Shown in pieces: positions 11,601 to 20,550 of a stretch of 64,000 nt of DNA. Source of the stretch: Aplidium turbinatum (Eukaryota > Chordata > Ascidiacea > Aplousobranchia > Polyclinidae); NCBI GenBank assembly GCA_918807975.1, contig OU964922.1, forward strand, positions 31,918,329-31,982,328, written 5' to 3'. The notes beneath the pieces are model-generated. The model worked only from the letters and a program-made list of their open reading frames with translations. It searched no databases and was not told the DNA's origin. Position numbers and translations under genes: made by a program. The stretch's first letter is position 1. Each line of letters begins with the position of its first letter.

Positions 11601-14600
11601 TAGGACAATTCACTAGCCAACCAACGGCCGTTTTGATGGCATAATAGCCACCTTTTGCTTGTATTACTTCTTGTGGTTGGAGAACGTACGGATTGTCATT
11701 GCCGATAAGGAGTCCTACCTCTGCGTCAACATCGGGAATCGAGATGTTTGCAAATTCTGGAAAGTGTTTAGTGTCTTCAAGGGTAGGAATATCTGTATTT
11801 GAAACAGGAATTTGAAAGGTGGAGTAGAGGGAGCTTAGAGAAATGTATTTGTTTTCGTCAAAATCTGACATTTCGACATTTGTGACCACTTTTACCTTGT
11901 TACGTTTGCCAGTGTTGTTTAGCGTGATGGTACAAATATTAGTTTCTTGACAGTCGGCAATTTGTAACCTTTCTATCAAATCATTTGTTATGAAAGATGT
12001 TGTACTTCCACTGTCCAAAAACGCTTGCGTAGTGATAGTTTGATTACTTCCTTGCAGGCGAACCTTTACTGGGATTATAGGAAGCAGACTGCGAGAATTT
12101 GTTCGTGTGTTGACAAGCCCATTGCGTATTGCTTGTGTAGGTTGATTAATTTTTTGAGTTGTTGTGTCTTTGGGTGTGATATTTGTGGTGATTTGTGTTG
12201 CATCTGGGGGATGCAAGAGAGTCGTGTGGCGTTCAGTGCATCCTGGTTTCATGCAAGGGTCTTTCCTTTTACATTGATATGCCCAGTGACCAGCATTTAA
12301 ACAGCACTTGCAGAGTTTGTTGTCGATTACAAATTTAAGCCTTTGGTCAATATTCATCATTCGAAATTGTTTGCATTGATTGAGAAAATGTTTATCTCTG
12401 CACAGATGGCATGTCCTTTCATGGTTCGACGATTTTATTTGCGTTGCAAAGGTTACGCTGCTCCTACGTTTGGATTTGGAATCATCGAATTGTTTTTTAG
12501 TAGATTTTAGAATATCGCATGCCAAATTGGTCGTTTCTCTCGTTTTGCGCGAGACGTATCGTGAGAGATCTGAAAGGCTTATTTCTTGATTTCTTTCATG
12601 CAAAATTACGTCAACTTCGCGTAACCAGCCAGAATACCAGCCACTTGGCAAGCGTCTTATTATTTTTGTTATGGTATCCATGTTGTCCATTTTCTGCAAG
12701 TAATTCATGCCAGACAAAGTACATATGCAGGAAGTAAGTTCCGAAGAGAACTTGATTAGAGAATCCTTGTTAGAATTTTGAAGAGATGGTCCGTTTATGA
12801 CGGAATCAACACATGCGCGAGCTATTTGAAATTTTTGACCGAAGGTTTGTTGTAGCAAAGCTCTTGCTTTTGTGTAACCTTCATGGGGAAGCATGTATTG
12901 ACACCCTTTTACCAAAGTGTGCGCAGAGCCTTTGGTGTATTGCAACAGATAAAAAAGTTTACGTTTAGGCTCTGTGAAATTACAATCAATTAACGTATCA
13001 AATGCGTCTATAAAACCACAGTATTCAGCAGAATTTCCATCAAAGACTGGGGGTTCTACAGACAACAGTGGGGACGGATTGATAGTAATATTTGGAATTT
13101 GTTTCGAGTTTACTGATTGATTATTGTTTATTTGATTTAGTACAGGGGCCTGGGCATACGACGTACTCGGCTCATGTCTCGCAAACGATTTATTTGCTAC
13201 TGCTTGTGCAGGATTAATTTTGTTTGAAACAACAATAGGTTTGTAGATGTCAGACCTGCTGGTTTCTACGTCACTCAACGTTAAATTGGATAACATAGGA
13301 GACACAGCATTATTGTTTACATTAGTTGCTAAATTCGATTGAAATTGTCCGTTTATATCAACATTGTCTTTAGATATTTTATAGCGCTCACCAGCATCTT
13401 CTTCTTCCGAAAGTTGGGCAATTGTCTCTTGGAGCTCTGCCTTTAGTTTAGCTTCCTGGACTTGTTGTAGGAATTTTCTTTCTTGTTCTTCGCGTAGCTG
13501 ACTTTGTTTTAGGACCATTGTTTCAAATTCTGCTCTTGCTTTCGCTTGCTCTTGTTCCAACTCGCAAATCCTTTTTTGTGATTCCAATCGAGCTAATATT
13601 ACCGCCTTCTTAACTTTAGCGCTCATTGTTGAGGAGCGGCTTTTGCTAGAATCTTTGCTGGCGCTGTCGCTTGGGTGCAGACTGCCATTTGTTGCTTGTT
13701 GGAGCCTTTTGGATTGTGATCTTGTTGTCACTTTTGATGTTGGGGGCTCTGGATTTGATGATTCTTCGGCATTTGATTTATCTGCCACGTCTGTCTCCTT
13801 TACAGAATTTGATGCCATTTTCTTGACATTCAACTTCGCTCACTGTCAACAACGACGACTTTCTTGATTTGATTTGTCTAAAAACTGAAATGTAACGTCC
13901 GCTTTGTCTATTTGTTTGCGACGTTACAGTGACGTATTTTGTTTGTCGTTGTTGACCTTTGCTCTATTTGAACTGTCTAGATTGCTAACAACAACACCAC
14001 ACATGAGTTTCAATTGGTTTCACGTGTTCTTATTGTGCTTTTTTAGACAATCTTTTAAACACAGGTAACTTTGAGATTTCTTAATTTGCGACCGTCCAGA
14101 GAAAAGCAATTTTGTAGAATGAATCAAAACGATTTACAGTACAATTACAAATTCCCTTTCTCAAGGATTGGCAATTATTGAAAAACGAATAGGTCATAAT
14201 GGTTGTATAATTCAATGAAAACTGACGTTGTATCGTCGACTAATAAAGTTACTGATTTAACGAAAACAGACCACAGGTGCCAAACGCAGATGCGAAAGAG
14301 GCCAAACATTATAAAAGAGAAACAAAAACAGGTGGCTTTTTCAGTACAGTGGTCGGCAAAAGAGAAAAAAGCCGAATATTAACAAACGAGTCACAAATGA
14401 ACGCAGAGGGCTTAACTTAAGAAAATTGGCAGTAACAATATCTTGAGTCGCTTCTAAAACATTTCATAAAAGGTTACGATTAGAAAGTTGTGTGGCCCGA
14501 TAACTCATGTGTAATTGACAAAGTGGCCCGCGACCGCAAAAAGGTTCGTCACCCCTGTTTTAGACAATACAAGCCTTCTTCTTTCTAAAAAAGTAAGACC

Positions 14601-17600
14601 CATGTAGTTTGGCAAACAAAAACCAGAGTTATGGTGATTGCAAACAGTGTGTAGCCTAATGTTTAGGGCTTGGGCCCTTTAAAGAGCTCGTGGCAGTTAA
14701 AGGGCCTTTCCTGATGTTCAACAAGTTTAAATAGGCTGTTTTAGCATGTGACCTTTAGCCTTAACTTATTATCGTAATTAACATTAACCATGAACCTAAG
14801 GTGTAACAACAATAATGATAATTTAATCCAATTCCATTTTTTGCTGCTGGCGCAAATATGTACAGAACGACAAAGTAAACATACGAATTTGACACCAACA
14901 AAAGGGAAAGATGGCAAAACACAAAATTTTAAAATATACATCGATAAAACAGTACCGGACTACCGGTACTAGCTAAACTACCACTATCTTAAAATTGTAT
15001 AACGACCAAACCTAGCAACCAAGTCTAAGCTTTATGTTTTTGTGCAGAAAGCAAAGCACATTAGTCTAACCATGTAACAGCATAAGTCGCAGCCACCCAA
15101 TATCGTGCTTGAAAACGATGAAGTATACTTGCTACAGTAACTAGCCTGACCAGCAACTGCAAAATTTGCAGTTCGGAATTGTGGGATTTTAAAGCAACCT
15201 CAGCCAAAAATGACGTCACAATTTATCTTTGTTCTTCTTTTATAAGATGGCAACTGCAGAGCTTGCAGTTCAGAGCTTCCAAATATAAAACTTGAAAAAT
15301 CATAATATTTTTTAAAATCCAGAAATTATGAAACTTTTAGTCGGTTGGATTTATAAAGAAAATGAGAAAAAACGTGAAATTAATAAAAAAAATAAAATGC
15401 TGAAATGTGCAGGGGGTGCTGCAGTTGTGCAGTTTCTATGCACGAGCCGCCACTGGAAAAGATGACACAATAATCGACATACTAGCATGTTAAAGCATTT
15501 CATGGTTAATGAACAGAAAAGATGGAAACCCGTTAAGATTTCAAAACGTGTTAAATAGCCTTCTTGTATTTTAGGCAGTCAAGTACACACAGTGACGCCC
15601 ATGCTTCTTTGGTTTCCAGTCAAGGTTACAAAAGTTGACGCAGTCACTGACAACAAAATTATGAAGCCAACTAAAAAAATCATTGATTTTTAGATTGATT
15701 AATTGACATTTATTTTGTTGCGAGTACAAATACACATATTCAGCAAGTCAGATAAAACAAACGATAACGTAGAATGTGTAGATACTGCAACGGGTGGCTG
15801 CGAAGTGACCTGGAAGGTCTTCTAGTCGAGCAGCCACCCTCAACAAAAGAGAAGGTAACAAATTAAACATAAAAGAAGCGAGGCAAAATAATTTAAAACA
15901 TAAGTTTACGGTTAGATTGAATCAACGTCTACAGTATAGCCTACTCGTTGAGTCAATAAAACTACTTTTGCTAGCTGGAATCGTCTTTTTACGCTTTTTT
16001 TCTTCAAATACTGGAATCAGGTTTGATTTTACCTTTGTTGCTAGTTTTTATTACTCATTAATTGCCTTTAGTATGCATTGTAAACGCGGTGGAACGAAGC
16101 CATGGATAAGGGGTTGGCTCTCTAATTATGCAAACCTGGTTCGACTCCCGGTTTCAGCTGATTGTTAAAAAAACGCTCACCTCTACCTAGGGTGTAATAA
16201 ATTGGGGAGACTAATTGAAAAAGCGGCTAAGAGAAGGGAACTGACCACCCTACTCTGGTTAGTGCCAAAGGCTTAGTAGTACAATGAGAACCCTATCTTT
16301 TCATACACGACACTTGAAACAAGTATGGGGCCACTTTTACCTTTTTTTATTGCATTGTAATATAGTTGCAATGAGAAGATCAGTCGAAAATATAGGCTCT
16401 TTATAACCCAAGTTGGAAAATGCCTCTTTTTCACATTCTTTCAATGTTTAACGATCTTCATTTTTGGTAGATAAAAAATTAAGTAAAAATAACGCATTCT
16501 ACCAACAACGTTAATTTTACGTTTCTCGGCAGCCGATTTGTAGCAAGAATTGACAGCGATAGACACGTGTTTCGCCCATGAGGCTGGGCTCATCAGTATC
16601 GCACCGTATTCTGCCACAAATTTATTCGACCACCGCTTTACCAGTCAGTTTAACTCTTATCTTTGTGGAAACAAAGAAAGAGCCAACCGTCAATTAAACT
16701 CCAATTAATCAAATTCAACTTTGCTTTGCATTACTTTTATAACTAATGTGAGCACCGGTAGCAGTCCTATATCAGCGATTCTGCATCGACCAAAAAACAA
16801 GCGGTCATATAGCTTTTTTGAATATTTACAAAGATATGATTTCTAAGATGAGGAAATTTTTTTTCAAAACAAGAGGTAGAACTTCACCAAAATGGAAAAA
16901 AAGCTCTTTAACAATTGCTGAAAATTAGATTTTGGTTATTGTGTCAGAATGTTTTTGTTTGTTTGGATTAGATTTCAGACCATTTGTTAATACATTTCAA
17001 AAACGATTTCATTTGGTCCACCTTACTGGCGCATGCTCGATCTAAGTAGCCTACCACTCTTTAGTATTTTCTAAATCGCTCAGTTGCCTCACTGTTATTT
17101 AACAAATACCATTTATGTCGTCACTAGAGAAGACGTCGTGGCCTCGGAGTTGAAGGAGAAATGCCGGAAAGGACAAGACAAACTCTTTCATATGGCCCAC
17201 TGCGAGTGACGGATCCTTCAGAGAATATGGAAGCGTCACCATGTAGAAGGGTAAGCAGCTTTACTTGAAAAGACTTCACTGATGTTTGTCTTGGTGTTTT
17301 TGAGGGCTGTGGAGTCGGAGTCGAGAATAAAAAACGCCGACTCCGACTTGATACAAAACGATGAGCAATACAATTGTTGTTTTCAATCTTTTTTCAAAAT
17401 CTTGCTTCTTGTTCTCCATATTGCGCTCTGAAAATTTACCAGAAAATAGAAGTGTTTGTTCTTATAGTATTTATGAAAATCGCCGTTTTAATTTCGATCA
17501 CAACTTAGGAGTAATTGAATTTAAAAAAAGAAATGAAAAAAGACAGAAATTGTTGTTGTTGTTAAAAAAAATCTGGCAACCTTCAAAAATCTGGCAATAG

Positions 17601-18987
17601 TGAAGCTGGAGGTCAGTTATAAATCGAGGAATTGGAGCCGTATAATTTTCGCCCGAAGCCACAGCCCCGGTTACTGAAGATTGTTTTGTTAATCGAAAGC
17701 TACCGGTTTATGGACAAAAATAAAAAAAACAAGATCAAGACACACCAGTTTAACATTCTAGGTGAATGCTTGAGCAACCTATTTCAAGAGCATATTCTTA
17801 TTTAGCAGCACGACCAATAATTGCAAAAAGCGGAAACTTCACTCTGTCAATCACGTTGACGACCAATGTCAATGGCTGATATCTTCTGCATGTCGGATAT
17901 GCGAAACTGCCAGAAATAAAGCTTTCAAATGGGCTTGCTCAGTCCGAGAATAAGCTGATGTTTTCTACAATCAAACAACAGATTTCTCTTTGAATCGACT
18001 GGATGTGGGTTATTTAAATCTTACTTATTTCGTCAGAATAACGGCAGATGTTCTGAAATCTGCTCGGTGGTTGGCAACGACGCTGTATGTTCCTGCACAC
18101 GAGGCAAAACCCTTCTGCGAGATGGACGAACATGTGGAGGTAGGTCATGCGGTTAAATAAATAAAATGGGGTTGAGGGAGCAAAGGGAGCAAATATGTTT
18201 GAAAAAAATGGAGAAAAAAATACATATTAAATATAACATGTAAACTTACAAGCCAAAAATCGCTGCGCAAACTACATATGCGTGGGCCCCTAGATGGAGG
18301 TGGGCCCCCAGCCGGAGGGTTGGAATATAATAAATACGGTCTTAGCTGATTTAAGCTATTGATTATTATTATCGAGCTTCGCGTAACAGATTTTTTTAAG
18401 CAAGTCAAAAAGCATTACACGCCCGACGCCCCTGTAGATCGCTACATTTACGAGTCAGCAAAAAGTAAAACAAAAAACATGGAAAATTTTAATCAGATGG
18501 TATGACTATTCAGTAGTAGGCCCACTACACTACGTTAGGCCTAATCAAAGTTTGCGAAAACGTAACAAATCAGGCTGCATCTCTTTGTAGTCATGCCTAC
18601 TCTATAGGCTATGTCTCTTTTCAGGTTTGTTTAGGTTTATTGTACCTTTGCTATGTCCCTTCTACCAGAATTGCGAACTAAACACTGCCAACCTTGGAAA
18701 TCGGTTTTGCATCCATGATTCAAAACTTAATGAAGCACACAATTACTTGCTCAATTATTTGTGTCGCTTGATTGAAAAAGTTCAATTCAAAGACTGTTGT
18801 AATTACAGATATTACGGAAAAATATGAAGATCACTATGCGGAAGTAACTGAAGAGAGGAACACCAACATTATCATCGCTGTAGTTCTGATCGCTTTCGCT
18901 GTTCTCGCCTCTTTTTGTCTCTTCTTCTTCTCCCATCGCCTTGGCAACGGTTATCGCATGGAAGTCAAAGAAGACCTCAAGTACTAG
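2692..18987 (+). CDS. ZP-domain, EGF and transmembrane protein (9 exons, 5' end not found)
   Basis: Exons by GT-AG sites and agreeing phases: 2692-2785, 3184-3367, 4521-4681, 5061-5226, 6370-6440, 6941-7124, 17128-17250, 18037-18139, 18809-18987 (stop 18985-18987); 420 residues visible. Order: proline run (PPPPPPPP), ZP-N half with cysteines in IIECTE, DPECKK, LKCN, NETC and RTCR, ZP-C half (LLNCW, RFAFRSFFF, AHCEVDLC, AAC), a furin-type RRRR starting exon 7, one six-cysteine EGF module spanning the exon 7/8 junction, then a hydrophobic membrane helix (about 18865-18930) and a short basic/acidic tail. ZP proteins are secreted or membrane-tethered and polymerise into extracellular matrices or egg coats; that is family knowledge. 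One cysteine usual after the ZP-C start is not seen at the exon 5/6 junction (KNSMLQ), so the splice or frame there is uncertain. The intron 7125-17127 carries the nested transposons. Upstream exons with the signal peptide are missing or lie outside the window. Confidence 0.85.
3452..3826 (-). mobile_element. MITE, GACTCCGA family, copy 1
   Basis: Intronic, non-coding. The reverse complement is similar over its whole length to 17306-17668: ends rich in GACTCCGACT/AGTCGGAGTC, a shared ACCAGAAAATAGAAGTGTT and a shared CAACACT/TCTGGCAA region near the far end. The right end reads CCGGCTCCACAGTCCTG. The left end is poorly preserved and I saw no clear target-site duplication. Class uncertain. Confidence 0.65.
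4000..4159 (+). repeat. Unclassified dispersed repeat, copy 2
   Basis: Second copy of the repeat at 1749-1895, same orientation, inside ZP intron 2. The block from TTGAAACGTTG to GTGAAGGATTG is shared with small indels, mainly in the T and G runs. Confidence 0.8.
4264..4375 (+). mobile_element. hAT-type terminal fragment
   Basis: Starts CAGAGATCAAAAACCTGCGG followed by CTCGTGGGCCGGATCCGG, the wording of hAT elements whose ends read CAGxGxTxxxxAACCTGCGGC, as also seen at 7908. No opposite end was found, so this is a solo or truncated end within ZP intron 2. Confidence 0.4.
5294..5909. mobile_element. pogo/Tigger-like MITE
   Basis: Terminal inverted repeats CAGTCAACCCCGCTTAATCG at the left and the reverse complement of GATTAAGCGGGGTTGACTG at the right. 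The GGTCC(C/G)ATTAA(A/G)CGG motif repeats at both ends, and a TA dinucleotide flanks each side (5292-5293, 5910-5911). The TA duplication and end wording fit the Tc1/mariner-pogo group. The 616-bp interior has no transposase, so it is non-autonomous. It lies in ZP intron 4. Confidence 0.9.
6010..6175 (+). repeat. CGAAAACGTT repeat, copy 1
   Basis: Contains TAGCCGAAAACGTTAGCTTA and then TTTTATGTTT, a GTTAAATG(T/C)(A/C)GTG block, TATGTCTGTTTATGGTTAAA and ACCTCTCTACCCAAATTGTA. The same succession recurs at 42040-42190. Non-coding; related to a repeat on the minus strand at 55915-56035 through the CGAAAACGTT core. Confidence 0.65.
8954..9500 (-). repeat. 3' LTR of the BEL/Pao element
   Basis: 547 bp, matches 13891-14437 with one difference seen by eye. 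The ATTATAAAAGAG stretch near 9370 is a TATA-like promoter candidate in the + reading; the true sense of the element is minus. Confidence 0.95.
9580..13833 (-). CDS. BEL/Pao polyprotein (Gag, protease, integrase parts)
   Basis: 1417-residue fossil reading frame. Seen in order: a coiled-coil-rich charged N-terminal part (about residues 75-150, glutamate/glutamine/lysine-rich), a Gag-like region, two Cys/His knuckle blocks (about 470-530: CHLCRDKH, CKCCLNAGHW), a retropepsin-like LDSGST (about 615), a BEL-type integrase zinc-binding region (about 1000-1110), a DDE integrase core (YVGVDYFGP, SDNGSNF, GGVWERQIRSI; about 1120-1260) and the C-terminal domain usual for Pao integrases (RWRQVQYMADVFW, VGDIVLIAD). 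It belongs to the element at 8954-14437; residue positions are estimates. The element as a whole is judged broken. Confidence 0.93.
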   Translation of the reverse strand: MNVKKMASNSVKETDVADKSNAEESSNPEPPTSKVTTRSQSKRLQQATNGSLHPSDSASKDSSKSRSSTMSAKVKKAVILARLESQKRICELEQEQAKARAEFETMVLKQSQLREEQERKFLQQVQEAKLKAELQETIAQLSEEEDAGERYKISKDNVDINGQFQSNLATNVNNNAVSPMLSNLTLSDVETSRSDIYKPIVVSNKINPAQAVANKSFARHEPSTSYAQAPVLNQINNNQSVNSKQIPNITINPSPLLSVEPPVFDGNSAEYCGFIDAFDTLIDCNFTEPKRKLFYLLQYTKGSAHTLVKGCQYMLPHEGYTKARALLQQTFGQKFQIARACVDSVINGPSLQNSNKDSLIKFSSELTSCICTLSGMNYLQKMDNMDTITKIIRRLPSGWYSGWLREVDVILHERNQEISLSDLSRYVSRKTRETTNLACDILKSTKKQFDDSKSKRRSSVTFATQIKSSNHERTCHLCRDKHFLNQCKQFRMMNIDQRLKFVIDNKLCKCCLNAGHWAYQCKRKDPCMKPGCTERHTTLLHPPDATQITTNITPKDTTTQKINQPTQAIRNGLVNTRTNSRSLLPIIPVKVRLQGSNQTITTQAFLDSGSTTSFITNDLIERLQIADCQETNICTITLNNTGKRNKVKVVTNVEMSDFDENKYISLSSLYSTFQIPVSNTDIPTLEDTKHFPEFANISIPDVDAEVGLLIGNDNPYVLQPQEVIQAKGGYYAIKTAVGWLVNCPNSKQDQSKTKNFFTKTSTHPMCDMCFDAVDSIVNCKPELSVQQAQFMKSVNSSIKLLEDSHYQIDLPVRNPDLKLPFNKSQALQRINCLKRKFERDAKFYMDYKRSVDDMIMNQYAENVTDVPGIHGKTALNFYGNHNPQWPKQPEFLKVVDNDPEIKQPKQTCFATQSESHFLEDLLGKYFSWYKLKRIVAWLFRCKHKFLTSRLTNLANRQNAPAHNLCLSIDELTKAQNFIFTFVQSKHFANEIYQLKAQKPLNNCSSLIKFDPFLENNLLRIGGRIKAAPLKHDAKHQIILPNRSQIVPLIIQETHDTFGHSGREHVLSALRENLWIIKANSAVRKVLSKCVDCRKRSGKLSTQKMADLPKNRLTPDKPPFTYVGVDYFGPFIIKKGRTEHKRYGVIFTCLVIRAVHIEIANSLDTSSFILALRRFIARRGQVEEIRSDNGSNFVGGEREMREAIKSWNNSQIEDALTQKSIKWIFNSPSASHHGGVWERQIRSIRKILSAICKGQTLTDETLTTFMCEVENIINSRPLTKSSDDPNDMEALTPNHLLLLKQQINLTPGSFTNKKELYSRKRWRQVQYMADVFWTRWVKEYLPLLQQKQRWTKKSPNLTVGDIVLIADNTPRNNWLMGRVIQTFPDKNGIVRSVSVQTKQSLIVRPIQKLCLIVPAKPM
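13891..14437 (-). repeat. 5' LTR of the BEL/Pao element
   Basis: 547 bp starting TGTAACGTCCGC and ending GGCAGTAACA in + orientation; near-identical to 8954-9500. The leader between this LTR and the reading frame is short (13834-13890). I could not name the tRNA primer. Confidence 0.95.
16087..16337 (+). mobile_element. tRNA-derived SINE, TACAATGAGAAC family
   Basis: A tRNA-like head with box B (GGTTCGACTCCCGGTTTCAG near 16138) is followed by a body with TCACCTCTACC, AGGGTGTAATAAATTGG, GAACTGACCACCCTACTCT and GGCTTAGTAGTACAATGAGA. The same body recurs at 38750-38930 and, head lost, at 53826-53975. It lies in ZP intron 6. Confidence 0.8.
16543..16614 (-). ncRNA. Type I hammerhead ribozyme
   Basis: On the minus strand: outer stem I GCAGAAT pairing with ATTCTTGC (one extra base), internal loops ACGGT/TGTCA, inner stem I GCGATA pairing perfectly with TATCGC, core CTGATGA, stem II GCCCA/TGGGC with loop GCCTCA, core GAAA, then a self-complementary stem III (ACACGTGT, no loop), and cleavage site GTC at + strand 16564-16562. 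All conserved core bases are present. A loopless palindromic stem III is known from hammerheads of animal retrozymes and Penelope-like elements that act best as dimers. It should self-cleave, but this is untested. It lies antisense in the large ZP intron. Confidence 0.88.
17306..17668 (+). mobile_element. MITE, GACTCCGA family, copy 2
   Basis: Starts GGGCTGTGGAGTCGGAGTCG and ends GAAGCCACAGCCC, giving GGGCTGTGG/CCACAGCCC inverted ends. Similar throughout to the reverse complement of 3452-3826, so the two copies sit in opposite orientations within introns of one gene. No transposase and no clear target duplication. Confidence 0.75.
17885..17960 (+). repeat. SINE tail fragment (CAGTCCGAG family)
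   Basis: GCATGTCGGATATGCGAAAC followed by TGCCAG and then CTTGCTCAGTCCGAGAATAA matches, in reverse orientation, the tail of the tRNA-derived SINEs at 46573-46831 and 47244-47814. A further scrap lies at 35160-35225. Head absent. Confidence 0.55.
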
Positions 18988-19019
18988 AGAAGCCTTCCGT
19001 AACTCTGTTGCGAAAGTTG

Positions 19020-19955
19020 ATTTATCTGTCTATTACATCACGTCAGATAAATGCACATTTAGTAACAATATAGCAAACAACTGACTTGATTTTTAAATAT
19101 TATTTATGTAGTCGGAAATGTGATTCATCACGTCATCACACGTATGAAAATTGACAGCAGAAGCACGAATAATGAGTTGTCTTCGCAACCAAAGCTCAAT
19201 TTCCACTGCGATGTCTTACTTGTCTAGATGGAGCGGCTTACCCCTCGTCTAGTTTCAGCAATGGCCATTTCTCGCAACGGAACTTGAAATATTTTGCTAA
19301 TCCTTAAATTCTCGCATTCGGGTAGATCTATTCTGTTGCTTGTTTTAACGTCACAGTTGTTCCAGTAGATATTCGCAAAGCAAAAGGGCCGCCCCAGCGC
19401 GGTTGCTGGACGGTAATTAAATTAAAGCTGCTGTTATGAGTGCGAAAGTGATTCATCTTGTGATATAATCTTGCTTGCAATAAATATCTTAACAAACGCT
19501 TTGCTTGTTATCTGTTTCCTTGCACAAACAGGAAACACGGGCTCGGTTGGTGTTTTCAACCCGAGTTTATCCGATCCCGAAACCAGGTTTTGTTGGCTCT
19601 TTTTTTACCCGAAACTGGGCTTTAAAATCAGGAAACCACGGTTTTCAGACAAAATGTAAAAATATTTTTATCTAAAAAGGTTTGAATGATTCGATCAAGC
19701 TGTACGCTACGCGTAGGCTACTGTAGCCTACAGTAAGCATCCTCTGTTTTGTACACTATCTATTATTCATCTTCTGTCACACTCTGTTATTTATCGCATT
19801 TAGCTATAGGTATAGTAGGCCTAAGCATACAAAATGTCTCCTGCTGCCTCTGCAGTGCTGAATCACGTTGGACCAATTTTATGATACGACTTTAAAGTGT
19901 TAAAAAAGTGCAGTAGGCCGCTCAGTTATAGCCGAAGGCAGGGTTAGGCCTATTG
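19020..19955. other. 3' flank of the ZP gene, no gene recognised
   Basis: AT-rich sequence downstream of the ZP stop. ATTAAA (near 19420) and AATAAA (near 19480) are possible poly(A) signals. A GGAAACACGGGCTCGGTT stretch (19530-19548) resembles GGAAACACTAGTTCGGTT at 28599-28615, probably a small shared repeat. Nothing else is supported. Confidence 0.5.
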
Positions 19956-19956
19956 C

Positions 19957-20125
19957 AGTGGCGTAGCTAGGGGGCGGGGGGTGGCGGACCGCCCTGGGCG
20001 ACACGTCTGGGGGGCGGCACTTTCAGACTACGATTTTTTATTATAATCTGATAAAAACACGAATTTCATTTTCACATGCTTTTTCTTGAAGGGGCGGCAA
20101 AATCTGAATCCGCCTCGGGCGGCAC
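19957..20125 (+). mobile_element. hAT-type MITE, GTGGCGTAGCTAG family, one end
   Basis: Starts CAGTGGCGTAGCTAGGGGGC and runs through GGCGACACGTCTGG, GGCGGCACTTTCAGACTACG and TTCACATGCTTTTTCTTGAA, matching 41167-41335. The right inverted repeat of that copy is not found here, so this copy is truncated or rearranged. The interior is non-coding. Confidence 0.75.
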
Positions 20126-20550
20126 ATATTAACAAAGGTCCAGTTTGACAAGTTGAATATTTTTAGCGGTCCGGTGAATAGGTTATTTCACACGCAACCA
20201 CAAAAATTAAATTATCTGTACTAAACCACTTTTTTCGGTAAAATGTTACTCGACAATGATTTCTGAGCAAGCGTTGGGGAGTCTAGGGGGCGAAGCCTCT
20301 CAGCCAGTGCCGGATTAAGGGGGGGGCGGACTGGGCTGAAGCCCAGGGCCCCCACTTCAAAGAAAAAAATCTACTAATTTTTTTAGTTGCACAGCTGGAG
20401 ATTACTGCTTTAATTCGTATCTCAAACAAGCAAGGGCGGCTCACCCATATGTGCTGCGGTGCTGCAGCACCCCTGCCCAGCCCCAGTTATTCAATTTTTC
20501 TTCGTTTTTTTAACAAAAAACATATTTATTTGATACTTTCATATCCGAAA

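Larger units (their letters stand above)
8954..14437 (-). mobile_element. BEL/Pao LTR retrotransposon, young
   Basis: Two 547-bp LTRs (8954-9500 and 13891-14437), each TGTAACG...GTAACA, with a 5-bp target duplication ATATC at 8949-8953 and 14438-14442. By eye the LTRs differ at one position, so the insertion is recent. A purine tract (TAAAGGGGAGGGAA on the minus strand, 9501-9514) precedes the 3' LTR. A single long reading frame fills most of the interior. Parts expected of a whole BEL/Pao element are not all recognisable, so I judge it broken, with about one large break, and probably non-autonomous. It is the innermost of three nested insertions. Confidence 0.95.
7908..14557. mobile_element. 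Inner hAT-type element nested in the 7275-15455 element
   Basis: Ends CAGAGGTGACGAACCTGCGG (7908) and AAGGTTCGTCACCCCTG (ends 14557), with exact 8-bp duplication TTTTAGAC at 7900-7907 and 14558-14565. Just inside, GTGGCCCG words occur on both sides, as in hAT families with GCGGCCCGCGG subtermini. No transposase was read in the residual about 1.2 kb; it is interrupted by the BEL/Pao element. Confidence 0.93.
7275..15455. mobile_element. Outer hAT-type element in ZP intron 6
   Basis: Terminal inverted repeats CAGTGGCGGCTCGTG (7275) and CACGAGCCGCCACTG (ends 15455), flanked by an exact 8-bp duplication GAAAAGAT (7267-7274 and 15456-15463). The 8-bp duplication and CAG...CTG ends place it in hAT. 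Both ends also carry GGGGGTGCTGCA near the terminus. No transposase was recognised outside the nested insertions, so it is non-autonomous or gutted. It hosts the hAT at 7908-14557. Confidence 0.93.

Noticed and set aside
9899-13867. Several + strand open frames of 60-124 residues.
   Set aside because: All are antisense shadows of the long BEL/Pao reading frame.
15570-15645. An extra ZP exon after the nested transposons (GCAGTCAAGTACACACAGTG...).
   Set aside because: In the required phase it contains an early TGA, while joining 7124 directly to 17128 keeps the frame and gives the furin site.
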